The position numbers and the translations under genes are program-made. The notes under the pieces were generated by a model, which was not told the origin of the DNA, did no database searches, and worked only from the letters and a program-made list of their open reading frames with translations. A stretch of DNA of 64,000 bases, taken from assembly GCA_026936325.1 (NCBI GenBank), contig JAPTHN010000008.1, positions 14,671,759 to 14,735,758 on the forward strand. Reading direction: 5' to 3'. The stretch comes from Platynereis dumerilii. Its lineage: Eukaryota > Annelida > Polychaeta > Phyllodocida > Nereididae. How positions within the stretch are numbered: the first letter of the stretch is position 1; every line of letters begins with the position of its first letter. Shown in pieces: positions 1-12,010 of this stretch.

Positions 1-261
1 TACTGTTGCCAAGGCTCAAGGAAACTTTAAATATTCCGTCATAATTGCGATGAAAAATACGTAATGTCGACTCCTGGCAAGGAGAAGCGAGTAGTGACAA
101 TGACAAAAGGAGAAGACGCCAAGAGATCAGAGACAGTCGTAAAATGTTAAAATGATAAATGTCAATGACGATGTTTCACAGTTTCCTTTCTTTGTCCTGC
201 CTTTCGTTATCTGCTGTAACAATTTGGTACTACCAAGTTCCAATAGCCTAAACCAGAATAC

Positions 262-338
262 AGGAGGTGAGGCTCATAGGGCTTTACATCCTGTATTTTC
301 GCACTGATTAGGCTTAACAGGACAAGTAAGGACTACAG
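262..338 (-). mobile_element. SINE family B, tail-side fragment
   Basis: The words GGGCTTTACATCCTGTATTTT, read here in part, GCACTGATTAGG and ACAGGACAAGTAAGGAC match the tail-side half of the SINE B copy at 537-752. It ends where a SINE A copy begins, so the same SINE B segment lies on both sides of that SINE A copy. Confidence 0.6.
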
Positions 339-340
339 TT

Positions 341-536
341 GATGGATGGATGATTGGGGCTTTGCATCCTGTATTTATGCACTTTGTAGGCTAATTACAG
401 GAGGAGGACACGGCAATGAGGCGAAGAATGGTTGAAACAGCCGTCCAACATAGGTCCAGGTGACCCTGCAAGAGCTCGATTCGAACCCTGGACCCAGCGA
501 TTGGCAGTCCAGCACGCTACCACTAGACCAACCCCC
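341..536 (-). mobile_element. SINE family A, full-length copy (tRNA-derived)
   Basis: Read on the minus strand it begins with a tRNA-like head: an A-box-like TGGTCTAGTGGTAG and a B box GGTTCGAATC. A shared body follows, and it ends in a short ATCC-repeat tail. The anticodon-loop position reads GCC, suggesting a glycine-type ancestor, though the anticodon stem is poor. Twelve copies in the window share this structure. Confidence 0.85.
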
Positions 537-752
537 TGGAGGCTCATAGGGCTCTACATAATTACATTCTGTATTTTAGTACCGATCAGGCCTAACAGGA
601 CAGGTAAGGACCAAGGTAATGACTAATGAGGCGAGGTGCACCCTCTCGACACAAAACGAAGCATTCTACATGCGTTGTATGGATCGGGAATTGAACCTGG
701 GCCCCAGAGGTTAGCAGCCCAAATGGTACCTCTCAGCTAGATGCCAGGCCCT
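537..752 (-). mobile_element. SINE family B copy (tRNA-derived)
   Basis: On the minus strand the head contains TCTAGCTGAGAGG and GGTTCAATTCCC, like tRNA A and B boxes. The body carries GGGTGCACCTCGCCTCATT and a tail-side half similar to SINE A (TCCTGTTAGG, GTGCATAAAT-like words). It shares its body with 1567-1774 but differs clearly from family A. Confidence 0.7.
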
Positions 753-1566
753 TCGCCATGCAGACGGTTGTTGAAACATGCAAATGACAACATTTACATG
801 CATGGAAAATATGGAAAAATGTTGAATTTGGATAATGCAACTTTAAAAACTAAGAATTGTTCCAAGAAAGCAGTTACCATGTCTTCAGAATAATGCAAAA
901 ATGATCTGTAACAGTGAATATTTTGATATCAGGAGAAATTTCCATGTCATTTACTCCATTTTTGAGATTGTTTTTATGTAAGTCACATAGAGCAATTTAC
1001 ATGATATATGTGAACTCACAGGACTTTCTGTATTTTCAAAAATATCCAAAATCTTCAACGCACAATGTTACTCGTGTCGCACCGTTGGCTATAAGATTCT
1101 GAATGTGGCATAGATCATGCAGATGATGTGATTGCCAAATATGTACCATTCTCTATGTCCTGATTTTAGAATGGATGAAATCAAATTTGATGCTGATGAA
1201 GGCCTGGCAATAAAAACCAGCCAATTGGGTTATGTCTATCCCTTTGACAAAATTTCATGAAATTGCTTCCTCGAGTTCATCTTCTTCGAAACAAATTTCA
1301 TCCAATCTCGTCAGACTTACATGAAGAGTTTGTGAAACACAAAGATTGTTGTCATCTTACATTTATCACTTTGTGCAATGATTTTCAATTTTGAAAATCA
1401 ATTTTGAATTGTTATATAGCCTATTTCTGTGCCTGTTGTGCTGAAGTATGGCATTGAAAGGGAAGTGTAGATGTCCTTCTTTATTTTTTTGTAAGGTGAA
1501 TTTGGTTAAATCCCCTGGAGGCCTATGTAATCCTCACATCCCTTAGGGGGTGGGTGTCACCCACTG
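753..1566. other. No gene or repeat recognised
   Basis: AT-rich intronic sequence. No splice-flanked open frame, known domain or repeat was seen. Confidence 0.5.
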
Positions 1567-1774
1567 GGTAGGACATAGGGCTTTATAATTATCCATCCTG
1601 CATTTATGGGCTGACTGCGCTTAATGAGGCAGGCAGAAACCATGAGGCGATGTGCCCTCAGTGACTCGGCACAAGATAAAAACTTCAGTCTTAACTGGGT
1701 TGACCAGATCAGGAATCGCATCGGGATCCAAAAGTTTAGACGTCTAGCGTGCTACCACTGAGCAAAGGACAGGG
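1567..1774 (-). mobile_element. SINE family B, diverged copy
   Basis: On the minus strand the head reads GCTCAGTGGTAGCACGCTAG, a clear A-box region, and the B-box region is degraded. The shared body word is GAGGCGATGTGCCCTC on the + strand, and the tail side reads GGGCTTTATAATTATCCATCC. No target duplication was found. Confidence 0.65.
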
Positions 1775-2962
1775 CTCTCTTCAGACCTCATAAGACTCTA
1801 ACATATAACATACAAACACAAACAAATACATATATATCAGCTGTATATAGTGCACTGGAGTTCTTTATATATACACATAAATATTCTGCCTCTATTGCCA
1901 CTGATTGGGCCAGATTGTCACTGATTGGCAATGACTGGCAATGATTGGCATTGGTGCTATATGCTGTTGGATATATTGCTTTTTGATACAGAGCCAGCCA
2001 GCACTCCCAGCAGTCTATCACATCTGAGTCAGTACAAATTAGTGGCACATATGGCTGTCAATGGCCCACTGCTGGCCCACTGCTGGCCCAGTGCAGCAAT
2101 AGCCTGCATATTAAGCACACAGTCAATGGTGATAAGCACCGGAGCCAGCACTTCCCCCTGCCATACTCTTTTGTGCTACTTTTCTCACCACTGTTGAAGG
2201 TGGGTGTATGTCTGTGCTGCTGTGTGTTGTAGGAGAGCGACTTGAATCTCAGGCAGTACCCGGCATTCCTGATCAATGATCATCATGATCATTAGAGCAC
2301 ATCTATTACAAGAATCCATGGATTCAAAGCTTCGATTACTGGTCATGAGCTAAGTAAAAGTGAGTTGAATTTGACATGCGGAAAAACCAACTTTTTTTGG
2401 TTGCTCTAACCACTGAGCAATAATGTTAAGGCCTAGTGTCAAAAAAATGGTCCAAAAGCGTGACATTGGACCAAAATTTGAAGTTTGTCCAAAAGAATTG
2501 ACTGTGGTTGAAACAGAGAGTAAACTTGTGACGTGTCATAATATTTTTTATTTGAAAGCTCTACGTTGTGTCTAAGCGTAACAAAATCATTGTTGAATCC
2601 TTGGTATCTAGACATATTTTAAAGAAAAAACAAACATTTTTTCAATAATAGGATGATTTTTAAGAATCTAAATTCTACCCAAAGTTCCAAAATTACATTT
2701 TGTTATTGTGGTGCTCAGTCAAGAAAATGTTTGTGTGACATTTGGTGACCATACTGTTGTCATAAAAATGTCATAAACATTAAAATTGATGAAAAAATTA
2801 ATACAGACATTTTAAAGTTCTTCTCAGAGGATGGATATTGCATATATATGGGATATTATGTTATCAATCTTGAACTATATAAATGTATGATATCTAATAT
2901 CAAAATTATTACATTGCTTCCAAAATTACTCGCATTATGCTTCATAAGCTACTGTACAATGA

Positions 2963-2980
2963 AGCATAACGCTTGCGACA
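2963..2980 (+). repeat. 18-nt motif, copy 1 (in TTAA element)
   Basis: AGCATAACGCTTGCGACA. A partial inverted copy lies just upstream (CGCATTATGCTTCA near 2931-2944), so the two can pair as a hairpin. Confidence 0.8.
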
Positions 2981-3313
2981 CATGAATAAAACTCTTTGGT
3001 TTTAACCTACAACATTTGATATTTTGACTATTTAAATGTAGGTATGCCAAATCCATCCTAATCAGACATTTTTAGTGATCATTACACATGAAATTTCCAA
3101 CAATGATGCCATTACTACAAGTAGTAAGGCTAGTAAAATTGTTAGAAATAATCATAAAACACCGAACCATCGAAATTGTAACATATTTTACTAGAATCTC
3201 AACTCATTTAAGACCTAAGAGAAGGAAATAATAATTTCTGTATTAAAAACACATTTAATGCTAAAGCATTCAATTCTGCTTGTGAAAAAGATATCTTTAA
3301 CATGGTACATTCA

Positions 3314-3331
3314 CGCATAACGCTAGCGACA
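3314..3331 (+). repeat. 18-nt motif, copy 2
   Basis: CGCATAACGCTAGCGACA, two differences from copy 1. Confidence 0.75.
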
Positions 3332-3712
3332 ACGTTTTAGAATCGGATCAAACACTAGCTAACACTGAATGTAACCCCATAACTTAACTCTCAGACTATA
3401 AACATTAAGCAGAATGTATGATTGCCAGCCTAAGTATCATCGTTGATGCTGGAATATTAAATTCTCCCTTGATCTGCTCAGAACTGCTGATCAGGCCTTT
3501 CTCTCCCTGTACTTGTGTCTCGTTCGTTCCTTTGTAGATATGGCAGCATTATGGCTGTTAATATGTGACTATAACCTTATAATCATTTTTAAAATATACT
3601 TAACTTGAGCTGATTTCCAGCCCTGAGATATAGAGAACATGGTTAGAACATGGTTAATTGGTTATAGAGTAGCTCGATGAAATATGCTCGCCAACATCGT
3701 AAGTCTGTTATT

Positions 3713-3730
3713 TGTCGCAAGCGTTATGCT
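3713..3730 (-). repeat. 18-nt motif, copy 3 (inverted)
   Basis: Reverse complement of AGCATAACGCTTGCGACA, an exact match on the minus strand. Confidence 0.8.
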
Positions 3731-4066
3731 TGAAATCTGTCAACTCCACCTCTTATAATGTGCTTATACCAAGTTGCTATCAACTGATGGCATTCAGTAT
3801 CATTAAAGTAGACATCAATAGAATAATTATGTAAAAAATTATGCCATCTCAGACTCATCTGCCATTTATTCTCGCCTTTAACAAGTAAAATCTTACGTTA
3901 GTAAACGTAACAAATTGCTAATGGAATGTTATTATGCTTAGTGTATGAGCAATTATTATAGAAATTTTGTTGTAGTTATTCTGGCTAATGATACTAAATG
4001 CATATTAATGCTTACTTTATCTTGTACAACAAAGATATTCTGTGCTATAAGTCATTTTAAAACGGG

Positions 4067-4084
4067 AGCATAACGCTTGCGACA
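4067..4084 (+). repeat. 18-nt motif, copy 4
   Basis: Exact AGCATAACGCTTGCGACA. Confidence 0.8.
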
Positions 4085-5091
4085 CGTCTTTTTTACCAGT
4101 TTTTGATGTCTGACGCCCGGAATAATAAAGATAACTCCCTGAAGTGAATATGTATCAAAAGCCTTTGCCAAAGAGATAGTGTAAAATAGCATGCAATGCA
4201 TGCACCATGTCCTCGGGCATCTGAACTTGTTTAACATGTAAGTCAGCTGGATGGTCCATTGGCCTTTTAAATTTACTTTTAAAACATTTAATCAGCTGTG
4301 AATATGTCATAGATCTATATAGATTTTGTCATATATATGCCAAGTCCAAAAAATATATCATGCATATGCTTTAGGTACTCTCTGAATACATTCAAACATG
4401 ATACAATCAAGAGGCCACCCCACCCCCATGCAGCCCCCCCCCCCCCCCAGTGACCATGTGCATCCTGTCACTGAGTTGACAGCGCATGGCTAGTGAGGGT
4501 GTCCCATGCAGTAGGGTGGGAGATAGATAGATGCACAGGAGCTCACAGGCCGATTTATTTAAATCAATGATATAAAAAAATATAATATCAACAGTGTATA
4601 TCAGTATTAAAAAGTGAAAGTGACTGGACCAGGGAGGCTCTTAAGAAATAATATATTTTTCTACAGAAATCCTGACTTAGAATAGTCTGCTATGTCAATA
4701 TGCTATAGGCCCACTCTATAGATCTCTTCTCTAATATAAATTGTATATATGTGCTATGTGCTATTCTAATATCATATAGCTTTTCCTATCATTAGAACAA
4801 TATACAAGAAGAACATTTCTGTGTCTCCTAACTTGACTAAAATGATATGGCAGCAGTGATTTAAAAAAACCAATAACTGCATTTCAAGAGCACATTTTGA
4901 ATCAATTGAGTGACGTCAGTCTGACAAGAAAGGCTGAATTGTACACTGCTAATCTTCTACTGACATGATCCATGACTGGGCAGCCAGTCTGAGCCAGAGC
5001 AGAGACAGAGAGAAAGCACTCCAGGTAGATTGGTAGAATCATGTCAACTGTTGAACTTAGTTCAACTGTTTTCAACTCATGCATATTCAGC

Positions 5092-5119
5092 ACAGCAGCA
5101 GCAGCAGCAGCAGCAGCAG
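5092..5119 (+). repeat. CAG trinucleotide repeat
   Basis: About nine CAG units inside the TTAA element. It creates an alanine run in a minus-strand frame that I do not regard as a gene. Confidence 0.9.
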
Positions 5120-5535
5120 TGACACAACAGTGACCCACATATAGTGGGGCCAAGTGCTTGGGTTGCCAAGGTTGGCTAGTGAGGGTGCAGTGCTGCATGT
5201 GTGCAGCTGCTAGGACCCGTTGCAACGAATTTGGAATCCTTTTTGGTGAAGCTGTCACAAAATAACTGGGAAATGTGATATATTGAAGTAAATTGAACAC
5301 TGAGAAGATCGAAATTGCAGGCAGGAATGCATAAGAGGAAGTTTTATCATTGGAATACATTAGTTGGGCGTGTAATTTCGCCAGTGAATAGTTTTTCTGA
5401 AAACACTAAATTAGAAGATTGACGGGAAGTGGGTCTCACGACAGATATGTCCTGGGATAAATCCCGAGGACATAAAAACTAATATCATGTTCTTGGTAGT
5501 TGGTATACACCAAAAAAATTATCTACTAATACTTC

Positions 5536-5553
5536 AGCGTAACGCTTGCGACA
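5536..5553 (+). repeat. 18-nt motif, copy 5
   Basis: AGCGTAACGCTTGCGACA, one difference. It is the last copy before the right end of the element. Confidence 0.8.
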
Positions 5554-6137
5554 TTTTCATTTTGCTTGACATTTTTGCACATTGTGCTGATAATAAGCAT
5601 TGAGGGACAATTCTTTCTTCGCATTTTACTGAGAACTATATTGTCTTCACAAAATTAAAGTAAGAAGTATTGAAAATCAATGCTGAATATAATTTACACT
5701 GCTAGTTCACTGATGAGTATGATTTTTTGGTAAAATTTAGTGTTTTGGTAAAAAATTTGATTTGAGCACTTTTAGCAAAGTAGTATGTTCTTTGACACAA
5801 ACTTTTTTTTTCTTTGGAGACAGAAGTGTCCATGCAAGGAAATAAAGCAGTTAAATAGTGAAAACCACATCATTTGAGGAAAATCCAGAGCAAAACTATA
5901 GTGGAAGATATGAAAATGTCACGCAAAAAGTGGCAAAAAAAGTCAATTTTCAAACATAAAACCTTTGTAACTTTGGAACCGGTCAATGTAAAGCCATCAA
6001 ATTTTCAGCATCTTGTTGGAACTTTATCTTGAAGATATCAGTGTATCTGTTACATTTTCATTATTACTGTGTCAATTTTTATGAGCTGTTACATGCTGTA
6101 GGGTAAAATTGCCCATTATTTTGACACTAGGCCTTAA

Positions 6138-6326
6138 TCAAGACACAAAGGCTAGACAGAGATTAAGATTTGAGGCGCATGGTGATTTCGGAGCGAGAAG
6201 GAGATATCCTCCATGGATCATTTCCAAAGAGTGAAGACACCTCTGAGGTGAAAGCCTCAGTGGAGACACTAACCACTCAGAGCAATAATGTTAATCAAGA
6301 CACAAAGGCTAGACAGAGAGCAATTA
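6138..6326 (+). repeat. Short direct duplication forming the empty site of the TTAA element
   Basis: TCAAGACACAAAGGCTAGAC follows the element at about 6138 and recurs at 6295. The preceding AACCACTGAGCAATAATG at 2408-2425 recurs at about 6271-6290. The target was thus a tandem duplication of about 155 bases, one copy of which took the insertion. Confidence 0.8.
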
Positions 6327-6960
6327 ACCTATACAGCCAGATCAGACAGTGCAACATTCACAAGTTAATCACAACCATGTTAAGGGTCTCAGGTCTGATA
6401 ACAAAATGTTCATCATATAGACGTCCACTATAAAAAAAGGATGGATGTATAATGTAATCGTGCTGAGAAGGTTGGTGACAGAGGTCATAGCACCAAGGTT
6501 GGAAATGACCTTCCAAGTTTTAACTTCATTCAATCAACGGGAAACATATGAAATTCATGAGAACTATTTAAAAAGTACACAATCACATATCAGATGCTAT
6601 GCGTCTATATTTTTAATACCGTTGAATTACAAAGTATACAAGTATACACTTAACAGTTTCATTTTTTGACATAATTTAATGTCAGTTATTCTGTTGTACA
6701 CACAATTTATGATTTGGTAAATAAAATTGATTCTTGTAGTGATTAGAGAATACTTGAACTTGAAAGACCAGTATTTAGCTATAGATTTTCATTTTTAGAT
6801 GTCACTTACTGGATTATACCGATACTGTTTAGAAGTCGCGAGTGCATTTAATTTTAACATAAAAAATTATCACAGAAATAACAAATTCAGAACTATGACT
6901 ATGTACAGATATGTTTGTTAAAATCAAGCTGTCCAATTTGAGAAAAATTAAAGTGACACT

Positions 6961-7151
6961 TGGATGGCTGATCGGGGCATTATGGCCTGTAACCATGCAG
7001 TTGGTATGCTAATTAGTACAGGAAGGGACACGACAGAGGATGATTGAAACAGCCATCCAACATAGGCCCAGGTAACCTGGTTAGAGCTGGATTGAAATCT
7101 ACAACCTAGCGATTGGCAGTCCAGCACACTATAACCGAGCTAACTCTCCCC
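6961..7151 (-). mobile_element. SINE family A, diverged copy
   Basis: Shares the body word GATTGAAACAGCCATCCAAC and the head GCGATTGGCAGTCCAGCAC (+ strand view). The B box is damaged and the tail reads TGGATGGCTGATC. No clear target duplication. Confidence 0.8.
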
Positions 7152-8824
7152 TGGCAAATGTGACAAGTCAATGTTATTGTGATGTGATTATGAGACAGTT
7201 GTGGGAAGTGGATTTCCTCGTTCATAGTCCAGCTTTGAAAGACTTGACAATGTCACCATGTCTGATACTCATGTCACATGTTGATTATTTGAAGCTTGCC
7301 AACCTCCAGTTGAGTCTTTGATAATAATATTGTTGTGATCATGACCTTAGTAGCTGGCCTCCATGAAGCATCTGGAAAATAAGGAAATATTTGAAGTTAT
7401 GTTTGGTCAGCAATGTTAAACTGAATGAAAAGGATACATGTATAATTCTGAAGTGAAAGACATTACAGTTTCAAAATACAGACCAAGCTCTCATATTTTT
7501 GGATTTTCTTTTGATTTAAACATTTAAACTACAGTTAAGGCCTGAAGGATTGACATAAAAATGAAAATTTATTTTTCCATGCCATTGTACTCCTATTTAA
7601 CAAAAAAAGAACCTTGAACGACAGAATAAAACAGCAGAATTTAGAATTCCATCCATTCATTACATGTTATCCTGCCCCGTCTCAAGCAATTTCTAGATAA
7701 GCCTCGGCATAAGCATCTGAATAAAGATCTCAATTTTATTTTTCAACTTACCTGGCTTTTTAATATAGGGCCTCAGCCTCATTAGGTTTGCACAAATTTT
7801 GGAGCATTGGCCTTCTTCTTTAAATGGTTTACCCAAGGATGCTGAAACTAATACGAGATGTAGCAAGCTGGAAAAAAGAAAAAGAAAGAAAATTAATGTG
7901 TCATCATTTACACATTACATGTATCAGAAAATATTACTTTCCTATAATTTCCATGTTAATTTTAGGTGGGGGGGGGGGGGCTAGGGGGCTAAATACGCCA
8001 CAGCTTGAGATTGCTTGGATTGGATGGATCACATGGGATTGGTTTACTGATTGCATTGGATCGACTGGAACGCTGGACAGTGAAGGACTGGATTGGAAAT
8101 TTGGAATGCATGTGATGGATTGATTCAGATTTATTGCATGAATTTAACTTAAAGTTACTCCAAATGATAGATCAACTTTCAGATGAAAAGATGTCTACTT
8201 TTTACACCATCGTGTGTGCCTTGGTCACAACGCTCAGTGTGTGAAGTTTCATTGTTGTAGGATTTTTATTTTTTGCTGAAATGTTCACCTAAATGCACTA
8301 AATGACCCCTGGATTTATTTCGGGTACGCACGGAAAAAATTTGCCAATCTGAAGTGGCATCAACATTGTGGCATCATCACCATTGTCAGAATTAGTTAAC
8401 TTGTAGCTATATATTTTAACACTGGTCATTGCGACGTCATCAATAATCAATGTGCTGGAGGAGGGAAAGACTATCAAGAAAAATTATATGGAATATCTAA
8501 ATAATTCATTTAGTCGAAGAAAGACTTCAATGAATTATTCAGAAAGTTTAATAATTACAAGTTTATATATGGCAACGTATGTAAAACCACCAATATTTAG
8601 AAAGAAATTTATCATTCAGGAAAACTTTAATTTAGCTGATTGCTTTTGGTCGGAAGGCAGCTGCAGCCTGCAGCAATTCACACACTGAGATTGTCTCTCA
8701 CAATGCATTGCATTTTAAATGTGAAAACCAGTCTTTAGTTTTCTGCATGCATGATATTTGTAGTGTTCACTGGAGCTGTCATTTATTGAGTGCACCTCTC
8801 ATTGCAAACACCTTGGTTGTTTGA
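7152..8824. other. Intronic stretch without recognised gene
   Basis: AT-rich sequence with a G run at 7967-7980 and a GGATTGGATTG-type simple region near 8015-8060. No supported exon or element. Confidence 0.45.
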
Positions 8825-8862
8825 TGCAGGCCCCCCCCCAAGGCCATTTCTAGATACGCCCC
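8825..8862. mobile_element. Possible right end of a hAT-like MITE
   Basis: After a C run, the sequence TTCTAGATACGCCCCTG resembles the CAGGGGCG-type inverted end common in hAT MITEs, read inward. No matching left end or 8-bp duplication was found, so only an isolated end is claimed. Confidence 0.3.
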
Positions 8863-11800
8863 TGACCTCAATCCAATCAATCAATCCAATCCAGTTGTAC
8901 CAGCACACCAGCAGCATGCAAGTGGGGCATTGAGCATTTGACACAAGTTGCATTTGACACATGTGACATGACATTGTATGCATTTGTGACATTGTCCATG
9001 ACTTAAAAGTTAAAAGTAATATCTAATGGTAATGCTTGTGTAGGTCCACAAAGTTCAATGCCTACTGATTCTGGTTGATCGCACACACAGCCCAGAGTGA
9101 GCTGAGGTGAGCAGACAATGACAAAATGACACACAATACTATTATAGCAAGCGTGATACTTGGGACTTGGCTGACAGGATGAATCACAGTTTAGTTAATC
9201 ACACAATAATCAGACAACTACATCATAATCTATCAAATAAATTACAGAAACAAACTCACCTGCTGCTATTTTGCATGAACCACAGCTGCTGTCAGTGCTG
9301 ATTGAACTTATTTGAAGTCTTGATCAAGTTGTTGATGTGAGAATATTGCCATTAGCAGACCAACTTTGTCTAAGTTATCCAAGCACAAAAGTGGGCTTAA
9401 TTAATTTAGATCCAACTGCATTTTGTCATCAAATTGTTCTGCAGCTTATGATAATGCTGTATGTGGTAATCCCGGGCCAAATGCAATGCTAAATATCACA
9501 TATTCCACAGAAAATATCTGCAGCATCAGAGCACCATGTTGACATTTCAACAGACCACAAAACTAGGTCAACAAGCTGCCAAGCGTGACACGTGCACAGT
9601 GGGTGCCTGGAGTGGCACTGCCTAACTTCAGTCGTCTGCAGGATCAAGGCCAGGTTCAAACAAATTTTTATCCAACTGAGAACATGCTCACGAATGAAAT
9701 GTATGGCGGAACAACCATGTAACCAGAAGCAATTCCGTCTGTCAATAAGATATGCTGCCTTTCATGACTGACACAATTACGGGCCACAATGCAATCTGTC
9801 GACCAGGTTGACCCAGATAAATTCACTTCAGCGAGTGACCTGATTAGCTTCGAGCGCCCCTGGCGGATCGAAGCTAAAAATGAGGAGATCCGACAATTAT
9901 CTCAATTTATACTTCACCTTTTAACTTCCCTGTGTCTTCTCTAGGCACTCGAGGCATGGGCCTCCCCTTTTGTCCTGTTACTAACATGACCATGATGAGT
10001 CCTGTTATTCAGGTAAACAACTTGACTGATAAACCAAGACATCTATTGGTTTTGGTTGACATTTTTTGTGTTTAAATTAATTTAAAGCTTATCAACTTAG
10101 GACAGGTTCATGCAGTATTTAGCATGACCACTGACCATATTATTTAAGAGATCTGGACAATTTATTCTGGACAATTTATTCCAGACTGCTAACAAACTCA
10201 TTTATACATGATAGAATTCCTAGAGCATATAATTAGTCAAGTAATCACAGATCTGTACGGTAAAGTAGTAGCACATTTTAAAGAGCTTCCACTTCGGCAC
10301 TACTATTTTTTATCCGCTTCAACGTAAAGTTTTTGTGAGAATTTACTTCGAAATAGACTCTCAATTTCTGCAACCAACAACAAAAGTTATTGCATATTTT
10401 GCTCAGGCTGTTTGGCAGTGCACAGCTCGGGGCAATTTGGTGGCTATCAGGACCACAGGAGCAATCCTGGGGCAATTCATAATCATGTGATCACAAGCCC
10501 CCTGGTGGTCATGGCAATCATCCGTTTCCATAGCAACCTGCCTCAACAGTTATAGCTGAATTTCCAATAATTTTATCAACCCCGTACACATGGCGGTATC
10601 AATGCAGCAGAACTGTCTGACTCGGAAACTTTCCGACAAATCCACCCGCGGTGCCATTTCGACTGAACATACCGGCTTACCATTATGACTGAGAACTCCG
10701 GTTTAGCCATTTTGGGCAAGCAAGTGAGCATAGCAAAGCAGTTTGGAGGTAGTCAATGAAGCAGAGAATTAATGCAGCCAAAATAAGTCCCTCACATCAC
10801 ACAACAACGCAGGAAGGAGAAATAAGGAAATATTCCATTTAGATCTTCCGTCGTTGTCAAGTCGGCTAAGACGCTCGCTAGCAGTTTTTACACTAAATAT
10901 TGTGCTCATCATGCTTTGACAATGAAAGTTTGGATTTACTGTTCTTTTTTTTTAAATATGTATTTTATAAGAAAATGAAAATTACCAATTATCTGTGATT
11001 TCGGTAATCGACAATAACCCATAGCAACAAGTTATCGAATCGGACAAGCGTCCAATCCGTTACTTCGCCATTTCTTATTTATGTTTGAACATTGCAACCA
11101 GATCTAGGTTTAAGCCGCCATCAAACACAGCTGAATTGCTTCAAAAAGAGTCTCATACCCTGCACACAAGCACAGAGCTCTTGGAATCATGAATGTTACA
11201 GAAACGTATGGATTTTTCAATGGCAATATTTTAAGGTGTCAAGCGTTTGCACTCCGGCTTGACTCATATCTGTCAGGCGGACCCCGGTGCAACAGCGGCA
11301 TTTATGCATGTATGGCAACATTGCCACTCTGTCTCCCCAGAACTTTGAAAGCAATGTATTAAAGTGTCAACTTTCCATTTTGTTCTAGAGTTTCAGAATG
11401 TTTTGAAAAAATGATTCAGACTTTTTTTTCATAAATTGTTTCATACCCTCCAGGCTTGAAGAGATTGATTTACAAAATTATGAAGTTGACTGAGTTTAAA
11501 CTAGAGTATGGGGAGAGAGAAAATGTTGGATGTCTTGGGGCAAATTAGAAAGTGTTGTAAATGTGAATTAATTAAACCAGAGAGTAAGTAAACTGCTCAA
11601 GATTAAATGGATATGGAGTAAATAAACTAAACAGAGGTGCAGGGTAACAATACATCCAGTCCAGTTAGTGTTTATATTTCATTACTTACTTGTTGAGAAG
11701 GTATTCAATAAAATACAGAAAGACAGACTCAGGAGTCAGTACAGAGAGGAAGGCATTATCAACATTGCAACAAATGTTGCACAGCCGGTACAAACTGGAT
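8863..11800. other. Intronic stretch without recognised gene
   Basis: Contains ordinary AT-rich sequence and a moderately CpG-bearing patch at about 10570-11060. A possible minus-strand donor near 9258 (CAG|GTGAGT) has no recognisable coding sequence upstream. Nothing here could be tied to CASK or another known gene. Confidence 0.45.
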
Positions 11801-11829
11801 CTCTATCAAATTAAGTCTTTCGAAATACA

Positions 11830-12010
11830 TGTTTGACTGAGGGTATATATTGAAAGCCTTGACAAAATCAATCCGATTGGAAGACAATACCAATGTGCAG
11901 TTTCACACAATAACACTCTTTTCAAATCAATGAAACCAGTTTTCCACATCCGACATAGGCATAAACCAAGGCTGTCCAGTGTGTCCACATCTCTTAGCTG
12001 CTTAGACACA
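11830..12010 (+). pseudogene. Decayed LINE reverse-transcriptase fragment
   Basis: The + strand frame near 11949-11996 reads IGINQGCPVCPHLLAA. This resembles the GVRQGCPLSPTLF motif of non-LTR reverse transcriptases. The same frame upstream is open apart from a stop (TGA at about 11926) and ends at another stop just after the motif. Only this scrap is recognisable; the family cannot be assigned. Confidence 0.35.

Larger units (their letters stand above)
2430..6133. mobile_element. 3.7-kb non-autonomous DNA transposon with TTAA target duplication
   Basis: The ends are 21-bp inverted repeats (2430-2450 and 6113-6133) beginning GGCCTAGTGTCAAAA, with one mismatch. Each end abuts TTAA (2426-2429 and 6134-6137). 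The flanking sequence exists as a near copy at about 6271-6320 that lacks the element and has a single TTAA at 6291-6294, a natural paralogous empty site. TTAA targets are used by the piggyBac and Kolobok superfamilies; the terminal sequence alone does not decide. No transposase-like frame is visible. The longest frame (4902-5360, minus) runs through a CAG repeat and looks accidental. The element is therefore non-autonomous or decayed. It carries five copies of an 18-nt motif, listed separately. Confidence 0.9.

Noticed and set aside
341-536. tRNA gene on the minus strand
   Set aside because: A and B boxes are present, but the acceptor and anticodon stems do not pair and the sequence continues into a repeated body and tail, so it is a SINE.
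4902-5360. 152-residue frame with a poly-alanine run
   Set aside because: The run is a CAG microsatellite read on the minus strand, and the rest has no coding features.
7960-8870. A complete hAT MITE between the G run at 7967 and the C run at 8825
   Set aside because: Both ends seem to read in the same direction (TAAATACGCCACAG and TAGATACGCCCCTG), so they are not inverted ends of one element.
9241-9330. Minus-strand exon with donor CAG|GTGAGT
   Set aside because: No recognisable coding sequence or convincing acceptor upstream.
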